A stretch of DNA of 32,273 nucleotides from Actinomycetota bacterium. GTDB lineage: Bacteria > Actinomycetota > Acidimicrobiia > Acidimicrobiales > Acidimicrobiaceae. Below the pieces are notes generated by a model, which was not told where the DNA came from, searched no databases, and saw nothing but the letters and a program-made list of their open reading frames with translations. Where the stretch lies: contig DAHXKX010000062.1 in NCBI GenBank assembly GCA_027366165.1, positions 1-32,273 on the forward strand. The letters run 5' to 3'. Below are positions 9,175-18,900 of this stretch, piece by piece. The position numbers were made by a program, and so were the translations under genes. Within the stretch, counting starts at the first letter, position 1. Each line of letters opens with the position of its first letter.

Positions 9175-10011
9175 TTATCTGGCTGCGATCGTCCACCTGA
9201 AAAAGCGGCGCTGAACCAGTCTCAACATAGTCACGTTGAATACACCAATCAACGACGACAGGAAAACCAAGGCAAGCAGCTTGCCGGTCTGAAAACCCTG
9301 GCCGTAGAAGTTCAGAAGGTAGCCAAGACCGACATTGCTCACTTCCATTTCTCCAACAATCATACCGATGACGGCAAGCGCAACTCCGATGCGGACCCCG
9401 GCAAGAATGTAGGGCACTGAAGCCGGCAGTATGACCTTGCGGACCAACTGGCGCTCGCTTAGACCCATTGTCTTGCCAACTTCCACGTACCCACGGCTGA
9501 CGTTGCGCAAACCTCCGGCCGTATTGAGCAAAACTGGGAAGAACGTTATCAAGACAACAAACAGTATCCGGGCCTTGGATGAAATACCTACCCAAAGAAT
9601 GAACAATGGAATCAAGATATTCAAAGGAGTTGCGTTTGCAGAGTTAATAAACGGACCGAGAATGCCCTCTGCCATCGAGTAACGCCCGATGAGCATCCCA
9701 AACAGTATGCCTGCGGCCAACCCAATGAACATGCCTATGTAGAGTTCCCGAATTGAAATCGAAAGCGCACCCTGGGCAGTCCCCCTTGCAAACAAGGTCC
9801 CAAAGTCGCGCACAACCCTTTGAGGCGACGGTATCAACACAGGGTTCACATAACTCGCCGCGATTGCCCATGATCCGGCAACTATCCCCACAACCGCAAG
9901 GGGAGCTACAATCACCATCCAGCTCCGTTGAGCCAGACTTGGCTTCGGCGGCTTTGGCATACGCCTTGCTAACTCTTCGTCAACTGCGATGTCAGCGACC
10001 TTCATGCTCAT
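9175..10011 (-). CDS. ABC transporter permease (SsuC/TauC/NitT family), second permease
   Basis: BPD-transport inner membrane pattern GKTMGLSERQLVRKVILPASVPYILAGVRIGVALAVIGMIVGEM; overlaps the ATPase stop by 4 nt. Confidence 0.9.
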   Translation of the reverse strand: MSMKVADIAVDEELARRMPKPPKPSLAQRSWMVIVAPLAVVGIVAGSWAIAASYVNPVLIPSPQRVVRDFGTLFARGTAQGALSISIRELYIGMFIGLAAGILFGMLIGRYSMAEGILGPFINSANATPLNILIPLFILWVGISSKARILFVVLITFFPVLLNTAGGLRNVSRGYVEVGKTMGLSERQLVRKVILPASVPYILAGVRIGVALAVIGMIVGEMEVSNVGLGYLLNFYGQGFQTGKLLALVFLSSLIGVFNVTMLRLVQRRFFRWTIAAR

Positions 10012-10859
10012 TCCGGCATCCCCTTACCGGCACGCAGATGCTCCATGATGTGACTGCGGAGTTCAATAGCCTTAGGTTGGGCACGAACGTCATATTCCAT
10101 TCTTGGACGAGGCAGGTCCACATTCACGACCTCTGTTATGCGTCCCGGAGCCGGCTGGAAAAGCGCGATGCGGTCTGAGAGAAAGATCGCCTCGTCAACA
10201 TCGTGAGTGACAAAAATGATAGTCATTCCAAGCTTTGACCAAAGGTGAGCAATCTCGATCTGCAATGCCTCTCGCGTGAAGTTGTCCAACTGTCCAAACG
10301 GCTCGTCCATTAGAAGTACCTTCGGACGTACCGCCAAGGCTCTTGCAACACCCACTCTTTGCTGCATTCCTCCGGACAGGGTATACGGGGGTGAGCCCGC
10401 AAATGACGCAAGTCCAACCATCTCAAGGACTTCCATCGCCCTCTGCCTTCGCTCCTGCTTGCTCATTCCTCGCGCCTCAAGACCGAGAGCTGCATTGTCT
10501 AAGACCGAACGCCAAGGTAGAAGGTTTATATCTTGGAAGACGTACGCCATGTCCTGAGATATCCCCGACAGATGAACGCCTTCGAGAGTTCTCTCGCCCG
10601 CATCAGCCAGTTCAAGACCGTCAATTATCCTAAGAAGCGTAGTCTTGCCACAACCACTTGGACCAACCAAAGAAATGAATTCACCCTGGTGTACCGCCAA
10701 GTCCACATGATCCAGGGCGATGACTGTCCGCTCCTTTGTGAAGAACGTCTTGCACATTCCCTTTACTTCAAGGATCGGCCGATCCGCCTGCACCGAGGAT
10801 CCGTGCTCCATGGTCGTGGATCCGCCACTCCTTGCATCGGCCTGTGATTCGAAAGTCAT
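10008..10859 (-). CDS. ABC transporter ATP-binding protein (SsuB/TauB/NitT family)
   Basis: Walker A GPSGCGKTT, Q-loop, LSGGMQQRVGVARAL, DEPFGQLD. True start ATG 10859 (MTFESQADAR), which overlaps the upstream permease stop; the track's start at 11156 is an over-extension. Confidence 0.92.
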   Translation of the reverse strand: MTFESQADARSGGSTTMEHGSSVQADRPILEVKGMCKTFFTKERTVIALDHVDLAVHQGEFISLVGPSGCGKTTLLRIIDGLELADAGERTLEGVHLSGISQDMAYVFQDINLLPWRSVLDNAALGLEARGMSKQERRQRAMEVLEMVGLASFAGSPPYTLSGGMQQRVGVARALAVRPKVLLMDEPFGQLDNFTREALQIEIAHLWSKLGMTIIFVTHDVDEAIFLSDRIALFQPAPGRITEVVNVDLPRPRMEYDVRAQPKAIELRSHIMEHLRAGKGMPE

Positions 10860-11683
10860 TATACGGTACGCCTTCCTGCTGAAGTATCGGCTATCCACGG
10901 GAAACGCCAGCCTTGGATTTTCCGAGCAACCGAGAAGAGAACTAGTGCCAAACCGGTCGTGGTGACAATGGTTGCCACTAGATCCGCAGTCTGGCTGTAA
11001 CTGCCAAATGTGTCGCTCAAACCGCCCAGGCCGGTATCGCCGATCTCTGATCCTCCAAGGATCATTCCAACGGCACCCACTGCCAACGCAATTCGTATGC
11101 CTATGAAAATAAAAGGCACGGTGCCTGGCAGGTACACCTTCCACGTTTGAGTCCATCCACTTAAACCAAACGCCTTACCAACATCGGTATAGCTTCCCCT
11201 AACGGCTTTGACTCCCGCATAGGTATTGACGAGCAATGGCCACATGCAAATGACCATGATAAAGGCGACCCTTGCCTTTGTTCCAAGGCCGAACCAGACC
11301 TCCATTACCGGCAGGAGAGCTATCGACGGGGTCGCGTTCCCAAAGGCGACAAGGGGCTCGAGGGCACGCTCCACTATGCGAACCCGCCCCATCAGCAGAC
11401 CAACTCCAACGCCCACAATCCCAGCAATCAAGATGCCGAGCAACATTTCATACAAACTCTGAAAAAACGCCTTAGGTAAACGCCCATCACCAATCAAATG
11501 AACAAAAGAACTCGCTATGGCGGTCGGAGTTGAAATAAATATGGGCTTCAAGACCAGCCCCGAAAGCTGCCAGAGGCAAAGGACGATTATCACAGCAGCC
11601 CATCGGGCGATACGCACTTTCTGATTCTGGGTTAACCCCCGTGCCTTTGGTTCTTTTGTAATCAAACTACCTGCAATCTGCAT
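10859..11683 (-). CDS. ABC transporter permease (SsuC/TauC/NitT family), first permease
   Basis: GKAFGLSGWTQTWKVYLPGTVPFIFIGIRIALAVGAVGMILGGSE. ATG at 11683 (MQIAGSL) has AGGAAG 7 nt upstream; the track's GTG at 11797 has a weaker RBS. Confidence 0.85.
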   Translation of the reverse strand: MQIAGSLITKEPKARGLTQNQKVRIARWAAVIIVLCLWQLSGLVLKPIFISTPTAIASSFVHLIGDGRLPKAFFQSLYEMLLGILIAGIVGVGVGLLMGRVRIVERALEPLVAFGNATPSIALLPVMEVWFGLGTKARVAFIMVICMWPLLVNTYAGVKAVRGSYTDVGKAFGLSGWTQTWKVYLPGTVPFIFIGIRIALAVGAVGMILGGSEIGDTGLGGLSDTFGSYSQTADLVATIVTTTGLALVLFSVARKIQGWRFPWIADTSAGRRTV

Positions 11684-11718
11684 CGATCCACTTCCTGCAT
11701 CAGCGATGACGTGGGCCG

Positions 11719-11747
11719 AGGCCTCCTGGGAGTTACCCAGGAGGCCT
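11719..11747 (-). promoter_or_regulatory. Strong stem-loop between the substrate-binding protein and permease genes
   Basis: Perfect 12-bp inverted repeat AGGCCTCCTGGG-AGTTA-CCCAGGAGGCCT. Confidence 0.7.
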
Positions 11748-11797
11748 GTAGCCGTAGATTCGCCAGATGCGAACCCATCACTTATCTCTTCCGCCAC

Positions 11798-12931
11798 TTA
11801 GTACGCACTTTCGTGAGCGCTGAACTGTGCCCAGGCGCTATTCCAGGGCGTCAAGTCCATGAGCTGCGAAACTGGATTCAAACCTGGACCCTTGAGCGCG
11901 CTCTGCTGCTTGGCGATATTAAGGTTGAACGACACAACCGATGAGCTCACCGTCGACTGCGCAGTCGGCCAGCCTTGGATCCCCTGAAGCTCCGTCCAAG
12001 CAGCCTTGTACTGAGCCGTGGTATCCGCATTCTTGGTGTATGCCGCAGCAGCCTTTATCCATGATGCCTCGTCGGTGTTGAACAGCTTTGCCGATGCGAG
12101 CCAGGCCAGATCAATCGCTTCAGCCATTGCTGGGTGTGAGTTGAGCCAGGAACTTTCCGCAGCCATGAAGCTGTCTGCGTATTGAGGCAGAATCGTCGCA
12201 CCAACACCTAACACATGGAAGCCATTACCTGCAGTTGGAACGGCATTCGAGTGGACGAAGGCTGCGTCAACCTGTCCTGCAATCAGAGCGTGAAGCGATG
12301 CACTACTGGCACCGGTCTTCTGAATCGTGATCTGAGATTGAGTCAGATTGGCCTTCTGAAGCACAGCGGTCAAGAGAACACCGTCTGGAGACGCGTCACA
12401 GCAGATTGCAACTTTCTGACCTTTGAGGTCAGAGAGTGTAGCGATGCTGGTCTTCGCAAGCAGCACGTCGTCGAGACGAGCCTGGTTTGGACCGAATACC
12501 ACTAGTCCAGCATCGACTTCCGTTGGAAGCGGGCCTGATGCCGAGTCAAGCGAACCGCTGGCAACGGCCAGCTCAGGTGCATTCTTTGACGCATTTGTCT
12601 GGGTTGCTGTGGCACCCCATTTTATCAGGTACTGAACCATGTCATAAACATTGGTGTCACCGATGTGGGCACTTCCAGCTGCATTTCCAATTGCAAAGCT
12701 CAAACCCTTAAGATTCGGGGTTCCATCCGCATTGAAATTCAGCTGAGTTGCTGTTGAGGGCTGACCCGCTGCACTCGTTGTAGCAGAAGAACCTGCTGCA
12801 GTCGTTGCAGTGGAGCTTGCCGTGGAGCTGCTAGATCCACAAGCACTGATTAGAAGTGCCGAGATCAAGGTAAGCCCTAAAAGTTTTGTCTTCAACTTCC
12901 CCCCATATGAGTCTCTACGTATGAGTTGCAC
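11798..12931 (-). CDS. ABC transporter substrate-binding lipoprotein (NMT1/SsuA-like)
   Basis: Lipobox-like LISAC after a hydrophobic signal; SDLKGQKVAICCDASPDG and IAGQVDAAFVHS typical of NMT1/SsuA; first gene of the transporter operon. Confidence 0.85.
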   Translation of the reverse strand: MQLIRRDSYGGKLKTKLLGLTLISALLISACGSSSSTASSTATTAAGSSATTSAAGQPSTATQLNFNADGTPNLKGLSFAIGNAAGSAHIGDTNVYDMVQYLIKWGATATQTNASKNAPELAVASGSLDSASGPLPTEVDAGLVVFGPNQARLDDVLLAKTSIATLSDLKGQKVAICCDASPDGVLLTAVLQKANLTQSQITIQKTGASSASLHALIAGQVDAAFVHSNAVPTAGNGFHVLGVGATILPQYADSFMAAESSWLNSHPAMAEAIDLAWLASAKLFNTDEASWIKAAAAYTKNADTTAQYKAAWTELQGIQGWPTAQSTVSSSVVSFNLNIAKQQSALKGPGLNPVSQLMDLTPWNSAWAQFSAHESAY

Positions 12932-13091
12932 AACGCAACTTATAAACAGACAACCGACGGCATTGATAGATGACCTTCATTAGTGGATCCCCGAGATGAC
13001 ATCCGCACCCTTCAACCCCCAGTGAAGGAAAACCGCAACCGCCGAGTTGCATTCAAATTTTCTAGCAGATTATGACCATCTCGTCAAGCTA

Positions 13092-13132
13092 ATTATATGA
13101 TTATATCATTATTTGTTCAGTACACGTACTGA
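13092..13132 (-). promoter_or_regulatory. Candidate promoter/operator upstream of ABC importer operon
   Basis: Two minus-strand TATAAT hexamers (13100-13105, 13092-13097) next to a perfect dyad TCAGTAC-AC-GTACTGA (13117-13132) in an AT-rich noncoding region. Confidence 0.4.
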
Positions 13133-13381
13133 GCAATTCAGGCCCAATGACATGCGATTTAACACCTCGCTATCACAGGATGCACCTTCATCAGTGGCCG
13201 ATAACACTCACATTCTCAGAGGGTTCTTAGGGGTTCCTTAGATAATCAACCCAACGACCAAATCGTACGCTGACGGTAAACACTCAAACCAGCCGCTCCA
13301 GCCACTCATCGTGAACTATATTGCTTGCGTCTTAAAAGGTCACATCGACAAACCAGGCGGATGAAGGCCGGAAGTGGAAAT

Positions 13382-14092
13382 TTAGTCATCAAGCCAGTCG
13401 GCTGGAATCGCACCCTTGTTTGCCGCAGTTACGGTGTAGTATGCCCAGAGCTTCCGCGAGTGCTTTTCGCGGTGAAAAGTGGCCTGGAACTTCTCGAGAT
13501 CCTCATTAGTCAAAGGTTCAATCTCACCAAGAAGTGCGGCACTGGAAATGGCGCTTGCGTTCTCGACGAAATGAACGATGTCGGAAAACAGAGCCTTAAC
13601 CCCCTCGGCGACAACAACCTCACCATGTCCCCTGAGAAGCGCAGCGTTGGCATCCCCAAGGGTTCTAGCTAGTTCCTGACCCTGTTCCACTGAGGAAATA
13701 TGAGATGCGTCGTGATGGATTGGGACACCTTGGGGCCAACGACTTGCATGATTCTTCATTGGTACCCATGGCCGGTTCCTCACCATGGACAACATGGTGG
13801 TCGGATCGTGATGAAAATGAGCGACAGCCTTCACATCGGGACGGGCCTTGTAGATTTCAGCATGAATTGCCGTCTCTGACGGAGGCTTGCCTTCGCCTTC
13901 GATCACTTCGCCATCGAGCCCAACTACGAGAAGCCGTGACGGTTCTAGGGCAGACCGAACATCGTCCACCGGTTGAATAAGAAATTCATCCCCGCTCGGC
14001 AACCTCGAGCTAATGTGACCGCTGTACTCCAAGATGCCAACGTCAACCAACAGCCTGGTGCAAATTGCAATTTCCCTGCGCATCATATCCAT
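13382..14092 (-). CDS. Class II aldolase/adducin family protein (AraD/FucA-like)
   Basis: AHFHHDP and LLRGHGEVVVAEG metal-site motifs, YSGHISSRLPSGDEFLIQP; start likely ATG 14092 (MDMMRREIA) with GGGG-rich RBS; track start 14170. Confidence 0.8.
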   Translation of the reverse strand: MDMMRREIAICTRLLVDVGILEYSGHISSRLPSGDEFLIQPVDDVRSALEPSRLLVVGLDGEVIEGEGKPPSETAIHAEIYKARPDVKAVAHFHHDPTTMLSMVRNRPWVPMKNHASRWPQGVPIHHDASHISSVEQGQELARTLGDANAALLRGHGEVVVAEGVKALFSDIVHFVENASAISSAALLGEIEPLTNEDLEKFQATFHREKHSRKLWAYYTVTAANKGAIPADWLDD

Positions 14093-14338
14093 ACGATTCC
14101 CCCGAAATGAGACCTGCCAACTAAGCACCTCGCTAAAATGCCGAGAGTTGCGCCAAATGCCAATGGACAAAGTAGTAGCCGTGACACGATTCCCGCCCTT
14201 GCAGCGCCATTGAACTACCCATGTCGCATCACGCTACTATCCCCAGCGCTATGCACTGGGCCCAAAAGGTGTTATCGGTCGGAGACCACATTCAAAAAGC
14301 AACCATATGAAAACACATTTAATAACGAACAGTCAGTG

Positions 14339-15967
14339 CTAATTCGCGAAAGGTAGAACTGGCACAACATACATTTCTGCCGGGGTGGTGCCCATGACCG
14401 ACCCAAGAGTGAACGCACTCTTGGAGGAGACAATAAGACCAGTGACCGACGGAGACAGGGCACCCACCGAATTCAAATGCGTGGGGGTCTTGAGCACTTT
14501 GCTTGAGGTATGCGCCAACTGCGCCTGGGCGGTGGGCAGGGAAGCGGGTGTCTTGCCAGGTGGAGCCAGATAAGTTGGTCCGAGGTCCACCAACGGGGTT
14601 TTCTCCGATTCGAGATCATTTATACCTGTACCCACGGTTGCCAACCACGCCTGTGCGTTCGCCACTCCGATGAACGACGGATCGTAAAGTGCAATCCAGT
14701 GCTGGGTTGAAAGCGGTGTACCCCCCACGACCTGATATCCAACGTTCGGGCTCGAAGCTGACCCTATATATTCATCCGCCGCCACTACACCGAATCCGCC
14801 AGCGACAGTCAGGCTGACCTGATAGCTGTACCCGGCCTGAACGGCGGTCTGCGCCTTTACGGAAATTGTGCTCACAGAATTTGCCGCAATCGATTGCAGT
14901 AGTTCATAGCCGGCACCCTTAGCCGGACCATTGTGGGCCGATTGACTACCTTGAACACTGGAACTTGTGGTGGCACCGGCAGTCGTTGCAGGCGAAGACG
15001 GGGCGACAGCCGTCAAATCAAGATATGAAAACTCCAACTTCACCGACACACTAGCTGAGTTCGGGTTATAAACCAGTATTTCCTGGTTCTGGTTGGCTGA
15101 AAGCTCTCCCACAGGAAAGCTCCACTGAGAGGCACTAGCTGGAAAGGTAGCCAACGCTGCCAAGCCCGCGTCTCCATTGGAATTGCGTTGGACAATACCG
15201 CTAAGGACAACCCGACCAATCCTTGACTTCACGGATACCGCCACGTGTGATTGCCCTGAAAAATACTGCGTCAAGTCAATGTTGTTAGACGAATACGGAG
15301 CAATCACCAGTCCCTGGAGGGGGCCTGGAGCAAACTTCTGTAAACCGGAACTCATGGACACGTCCACCACGGCATCCTGACCGAATGGGTTGAATATCGA
15401 TATTCCAGACGCAGAACCGGGAAGCGTGTTGGACCCAAGTGCAACCCATTCTGCCGACGGCGACGAATTACACGGGGAGACCGCCGTACCATGCTGACCG
15501 GTTATTTCCATCTCAGCGACGGTGCCGCCCCCGTTGGCTACAAAAGACACTGCTCCGAACTGGACAGTTGGCGTGACAGTTTCCGGATATCTAAGGAAGC
15601 TATGGGGAGGAATTTTCAGTGAACGGCCCTGCTGGGTGTTTCCCAAATATGTCTTCACACTGGCCGTCAACTCTTTGGAAGAGGTATTAGCGAGTAGGAC
15701 TACTGCCCCAGTCAGGCCACTTTGACCGGGAAGATACCAGTTGCAGTACCAAGAGGAGGATTCGGAGTTGAGTGGTGAGACACTGGCTACCGCAAGTCTC
15801 GCGATGGCTTGCAAAGTGGCTGTTCTAATTGGATTCTTGGCTCCAAAGTTGCCAATGATCACGCCTAATCCACCAAGGGCAACTCCCAAGACGATTATCA
15901 CTGCCATCAAAAACAACTGAGGCTTGGAAAAACCTTTTGATGCCTGTCGTCGTCTAGTCTTCGCCAT
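14339..15967 (-). CDS. DUF5719-like secreted/membrane-anchored protein
   Basis: N-terminal basic region plus one TM (LFLMAVIIVLGVALGGLGVIIG), then repeated beta-type 'SSWYCNWYLPG... IFNPFGQDAVVDV... ILVYNPNSASVSVKL' segments; overlaps the GT2 gene stop. Confidence 0.6.
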   Translation of the reverse strand: MAKTRRRQASKGFSKPQLFLMAVIIVLGVALGGLGVIIGNFGAKNPIRTATLQAIARLAVASVSPLNSESSSWYCNWYLPGQSGLTGAVVLLANTSSKELTASVKTYLGNTQQGRSLKIPPHSFLRYPETVTPTVQFGAVSFVANGGGTVAEMEITGQHGTAVSPCNSSPSAEWVALGSNTLPGSASGISIFNPFGQDAVVDVSMSSGLQKFAPGPLQGLVIAPYSSNNIDLTQYFSGQSHVAVSVKSRIGRVVLSGIVQRNSNGDAGLAALATFPASASQWSFPVGELSANQNQEILVYNPNSASVSVKLEFSYLDLTAVAPSSPATTAGATTSSSVQGSQSAHNGPAKGAGYELLQSIAANSVSTISVKAQTAVQAGYSYQVSLTVAGGFGVVAADEYIGSASSPNVGYQVVGGTPLSTQHWIALYDPSFIGVANAQAWLATVGTGINDLESEKTPLVDLGPTYLAPPGKTPASLPTAQAQLAHTSSKVLKTPTHLNSVGALSPSVTGLIVSSKSAFTLGSVMGTTPAEMYVVPVLPFAN

Positions 15968-18900
15968 TAAACACCTGTGTACCGACCGTGTCATCGGACT
16001 CATTATTAGTAGCGACCACCGAAGTGATCTTTACATGTTTGAACTTGGGTTCGGACTCGCCTCCAACCACAGCTGACGGCACTTCGGCCGTGCCAGCCAA
16101 GACACCCGCGCGCACCGGGACCCGTCTTGTTTTCGAGACGTTCTCTGAATTCACGACCCAGCGAAACAACCGCCCAATGGTCGCGACTGACTGACCAAAC
16201 CTTGTCGCAAGAAACTTCCTTGTCAACCATATGGCAACCGATCTTCTGCTGACTGCCGCCTCGATCAGCCCGATCCAGAGGATCGCCACGGCAAATTCGA
16301 TCAACATCCTCAGGACATTAAACACTGAACCGACCATACCCAGGTGAGCCGCCGCAGGTGTCTTAAGCTGATCTTGAACTGAGAAGGCAACAACGGAGGG
16401 ATCCGCAACAAGTTGGTTGAGATCGCGTTGACGCGAAAGCATCAGATTAAAATCACTGGTCAGAAAAGATGGATTTGAAAGTGATGACTGGGGAATGACC
16501 ACGTACTTGATTCTCAGACTGGCCAATTGACGACCAAGATAAACAGTGTCCTCTTTCATGGCAGTCGTAATAGCGTCTAATGCCCGCGTTTCCACTCCAG
16601 GGTTCGCCGCCGGAAACAGCGAGCCAATGGTAGGATTCCCTACCTCGGAAATTCCGGCTGCCATATCACTTGATATCTGGTAAGAGCCTACCGGCAACGT
16701 CCCTAGCCTTCCCAACCACAAGACCTTTCCGGGACTGGATGCCGAGTTGGGTACCATCCAGCCAAGGCTCGACTCATAGCCTTGGGAAACCAGCTGATAA
16801 CGACCCGTAGTGTTCTTTCCAAGCATTGAATAACTGGCTACCAAGATCGAAAAAGTGCTTAGAACGATTGCAACGTGCCGCCAGCCTATCCTCATTCTTG
16901 GCAGCACAGAGAATGCGGCCTCAATTCCCGAACCAATTGCAATCACCGCCACGAGGTACGCCAGGGGCAGAATAACCGTCAGAGGCACCGGATCTTGTCC
17001 GAAACCTCCATAAGAGGAGAAAACCGCCATCACCTCAATTGAGCAAAATACTGCAAACAAAGTCAGGACCCTGTCTGCTTTTCGCTCCCTGACAAAGACA
17101 AGTGAGGCCAGTAAAGCGACTAGGTATACGCCAAACAACGGTGCTACCGAAGCTTCGCGGGACACCCGCAAAAGTAGGAGCCATGGAACACTTACATGGG
17201 CTGGTCCACCCGACCCAAACAGTGCCGACTCTCGTGCCCCTGGCATGAAGAATGTCAATAACCACGGTAAATTGAGTACCGAGGCAATCCCAAGTGAACC
17301 AGCCTGAGTCGCCAGATACCTCTTGGCAGAGCCGAGATACCCGAGCCGGCTCCCAACAACCCCAACCACCAGCACTACAAGCGCAAAAATAAACAGATAT
17401 GACGGAGCAAAAGCAATAATCAGCGCCAGCCAAATCCCTTCAACGGTAAATTCATACCGCGCCGAAAGCCGCGGCGACCTGAAAATTCCCGGAAGGTTAG
17501 ACAGGCGAAGCAACCTAATAAGAAACCAGGGAGCCAGCCCGTAGATCACCAAACCACTGAGCGACGCTGAGGAAATTACTCCCCCAAGGATCGGCCCGAT
17601 CGCATACAGTCCTACTGCCGCGTAAGCCGCGGTCCGGTTCCGGAAGTCTGCAACAATCCGAAACACACCGGCCAGTCCCATTCCGATCAGCGCGATGATC
17701 ACAATATTCGCTTCGAAACCGGTCCCACCAAAAAACAGGTAACCGAGGACACCTAGAATTAAATCCGCCGTTGGCGACGGCGCAATTGCCGCATGATGAT
17801 GGACAGATCCTGAAAAGTAGGTGGAGATAAGGGTGTGCGCAGGACCAAATGGCAGAAACTGACCGTATAGTGGTATCGCTCCAACCGTCAGGTGACGTGT
17901 ACCTACTATCACGAATGCGACCATCAGCCACATGAATACCCGCGAAATCCGTGCAAATGCGATGGTGACTGAATCACCCTCATCAAAACGGCCAGAATCC
18001 TTGGACTGTTTGAAACTTGGTTTTGTTAGTCTGTCCAGAAGAGATCTTTCAGAAGAGTAGTCCCGCCAGGCGGAAACCCGTCGTGCCTCCTCACCCTGCG
18101 CCCGAAAGTTTTTCCTGCTGTTCACAAAACCCTTGACTCTGGCACTGCCCCGTATCATCTGTTTCCGCAGAGCCACATCTGACTTAGCCCGATAGCTACG
18201 AATCGCCTTTCGCTTCTTTCTTACCGAAGGCCTATTCATAAGGACTACCGACCACGATTCAACTATCGATAACGCTATCTTCGGCTTTCCCGTAATAAAG
18301 AAGTAGAGGGACTCAATAATTGACAGAATGAAATATTGAATGACTGAAACAAACCTCGAGTAACCATTGGTGTTTGCCAGAAGTGCACGAAGCTGATTCT
18401 TGCGGGAATACCTCAACCGATCATGCCGTGGCAATCGAGCCCTGACGGTTGCGTTCTCCTGCTTTCGTCTTCCACCACGGGAACGCCTCGCCCCCTGCGT
18501 TGAGACCCCCAGGTGCCTAACCCTTGCGAGTGGCGCAGCCACAATCCGTGCCCCGGCAATCTGTGCCCTCCAGGATATGTCGGCGTCCTCATAATAGAGA
18601 AACATCCTCTCGTCAAACCCTTTGATCGCGTCAAAAAGATCCTTGCGAATCAGCATCGCACCACCCGGAGCTACAAGTACCTCCTGAGAAACGTCATACT
18701 GGCCCTGGTCGAGATCGCCAACATCCACTCGACTGGCTACGGTGCCAGTTCTGTCCATAGAGGCCCCTAGAGCCACTATTTGCGAAGGCGAGTTCCACAC
18801 CAGATATTTGGGCGTCACCACCCCCGCATTCATTAGGAACGCCTCCTCAACCATCTTGCGGATAGCGTCAGGTGCGAAAGCGACGTCGTCGTGACAGAAG

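Noticed and set aside
9065-9595. 176-aa minus-strand ORF overlapping the second permease
   Set aside because: Out-of-frame with a clear SsuC-type permease, with atypical composition (many Cys/Arg/Trp).
10860-11156. N-terminal extension of the ABC ATPase in the ORF track (MDSNVEGVPARHRAF...)
   Set aside because: It overlaps the coding frame of the upstream permease; the ATG at 10859 with overlapping stop/start fits operon organisation and the ATPase domain begins after it.
13325-13672. Plus-strand 115-aa ORF antisense to the class II aldolase
   Set aside because: No recognisable domain, and it overlaps a convincing aldolase reading frame.
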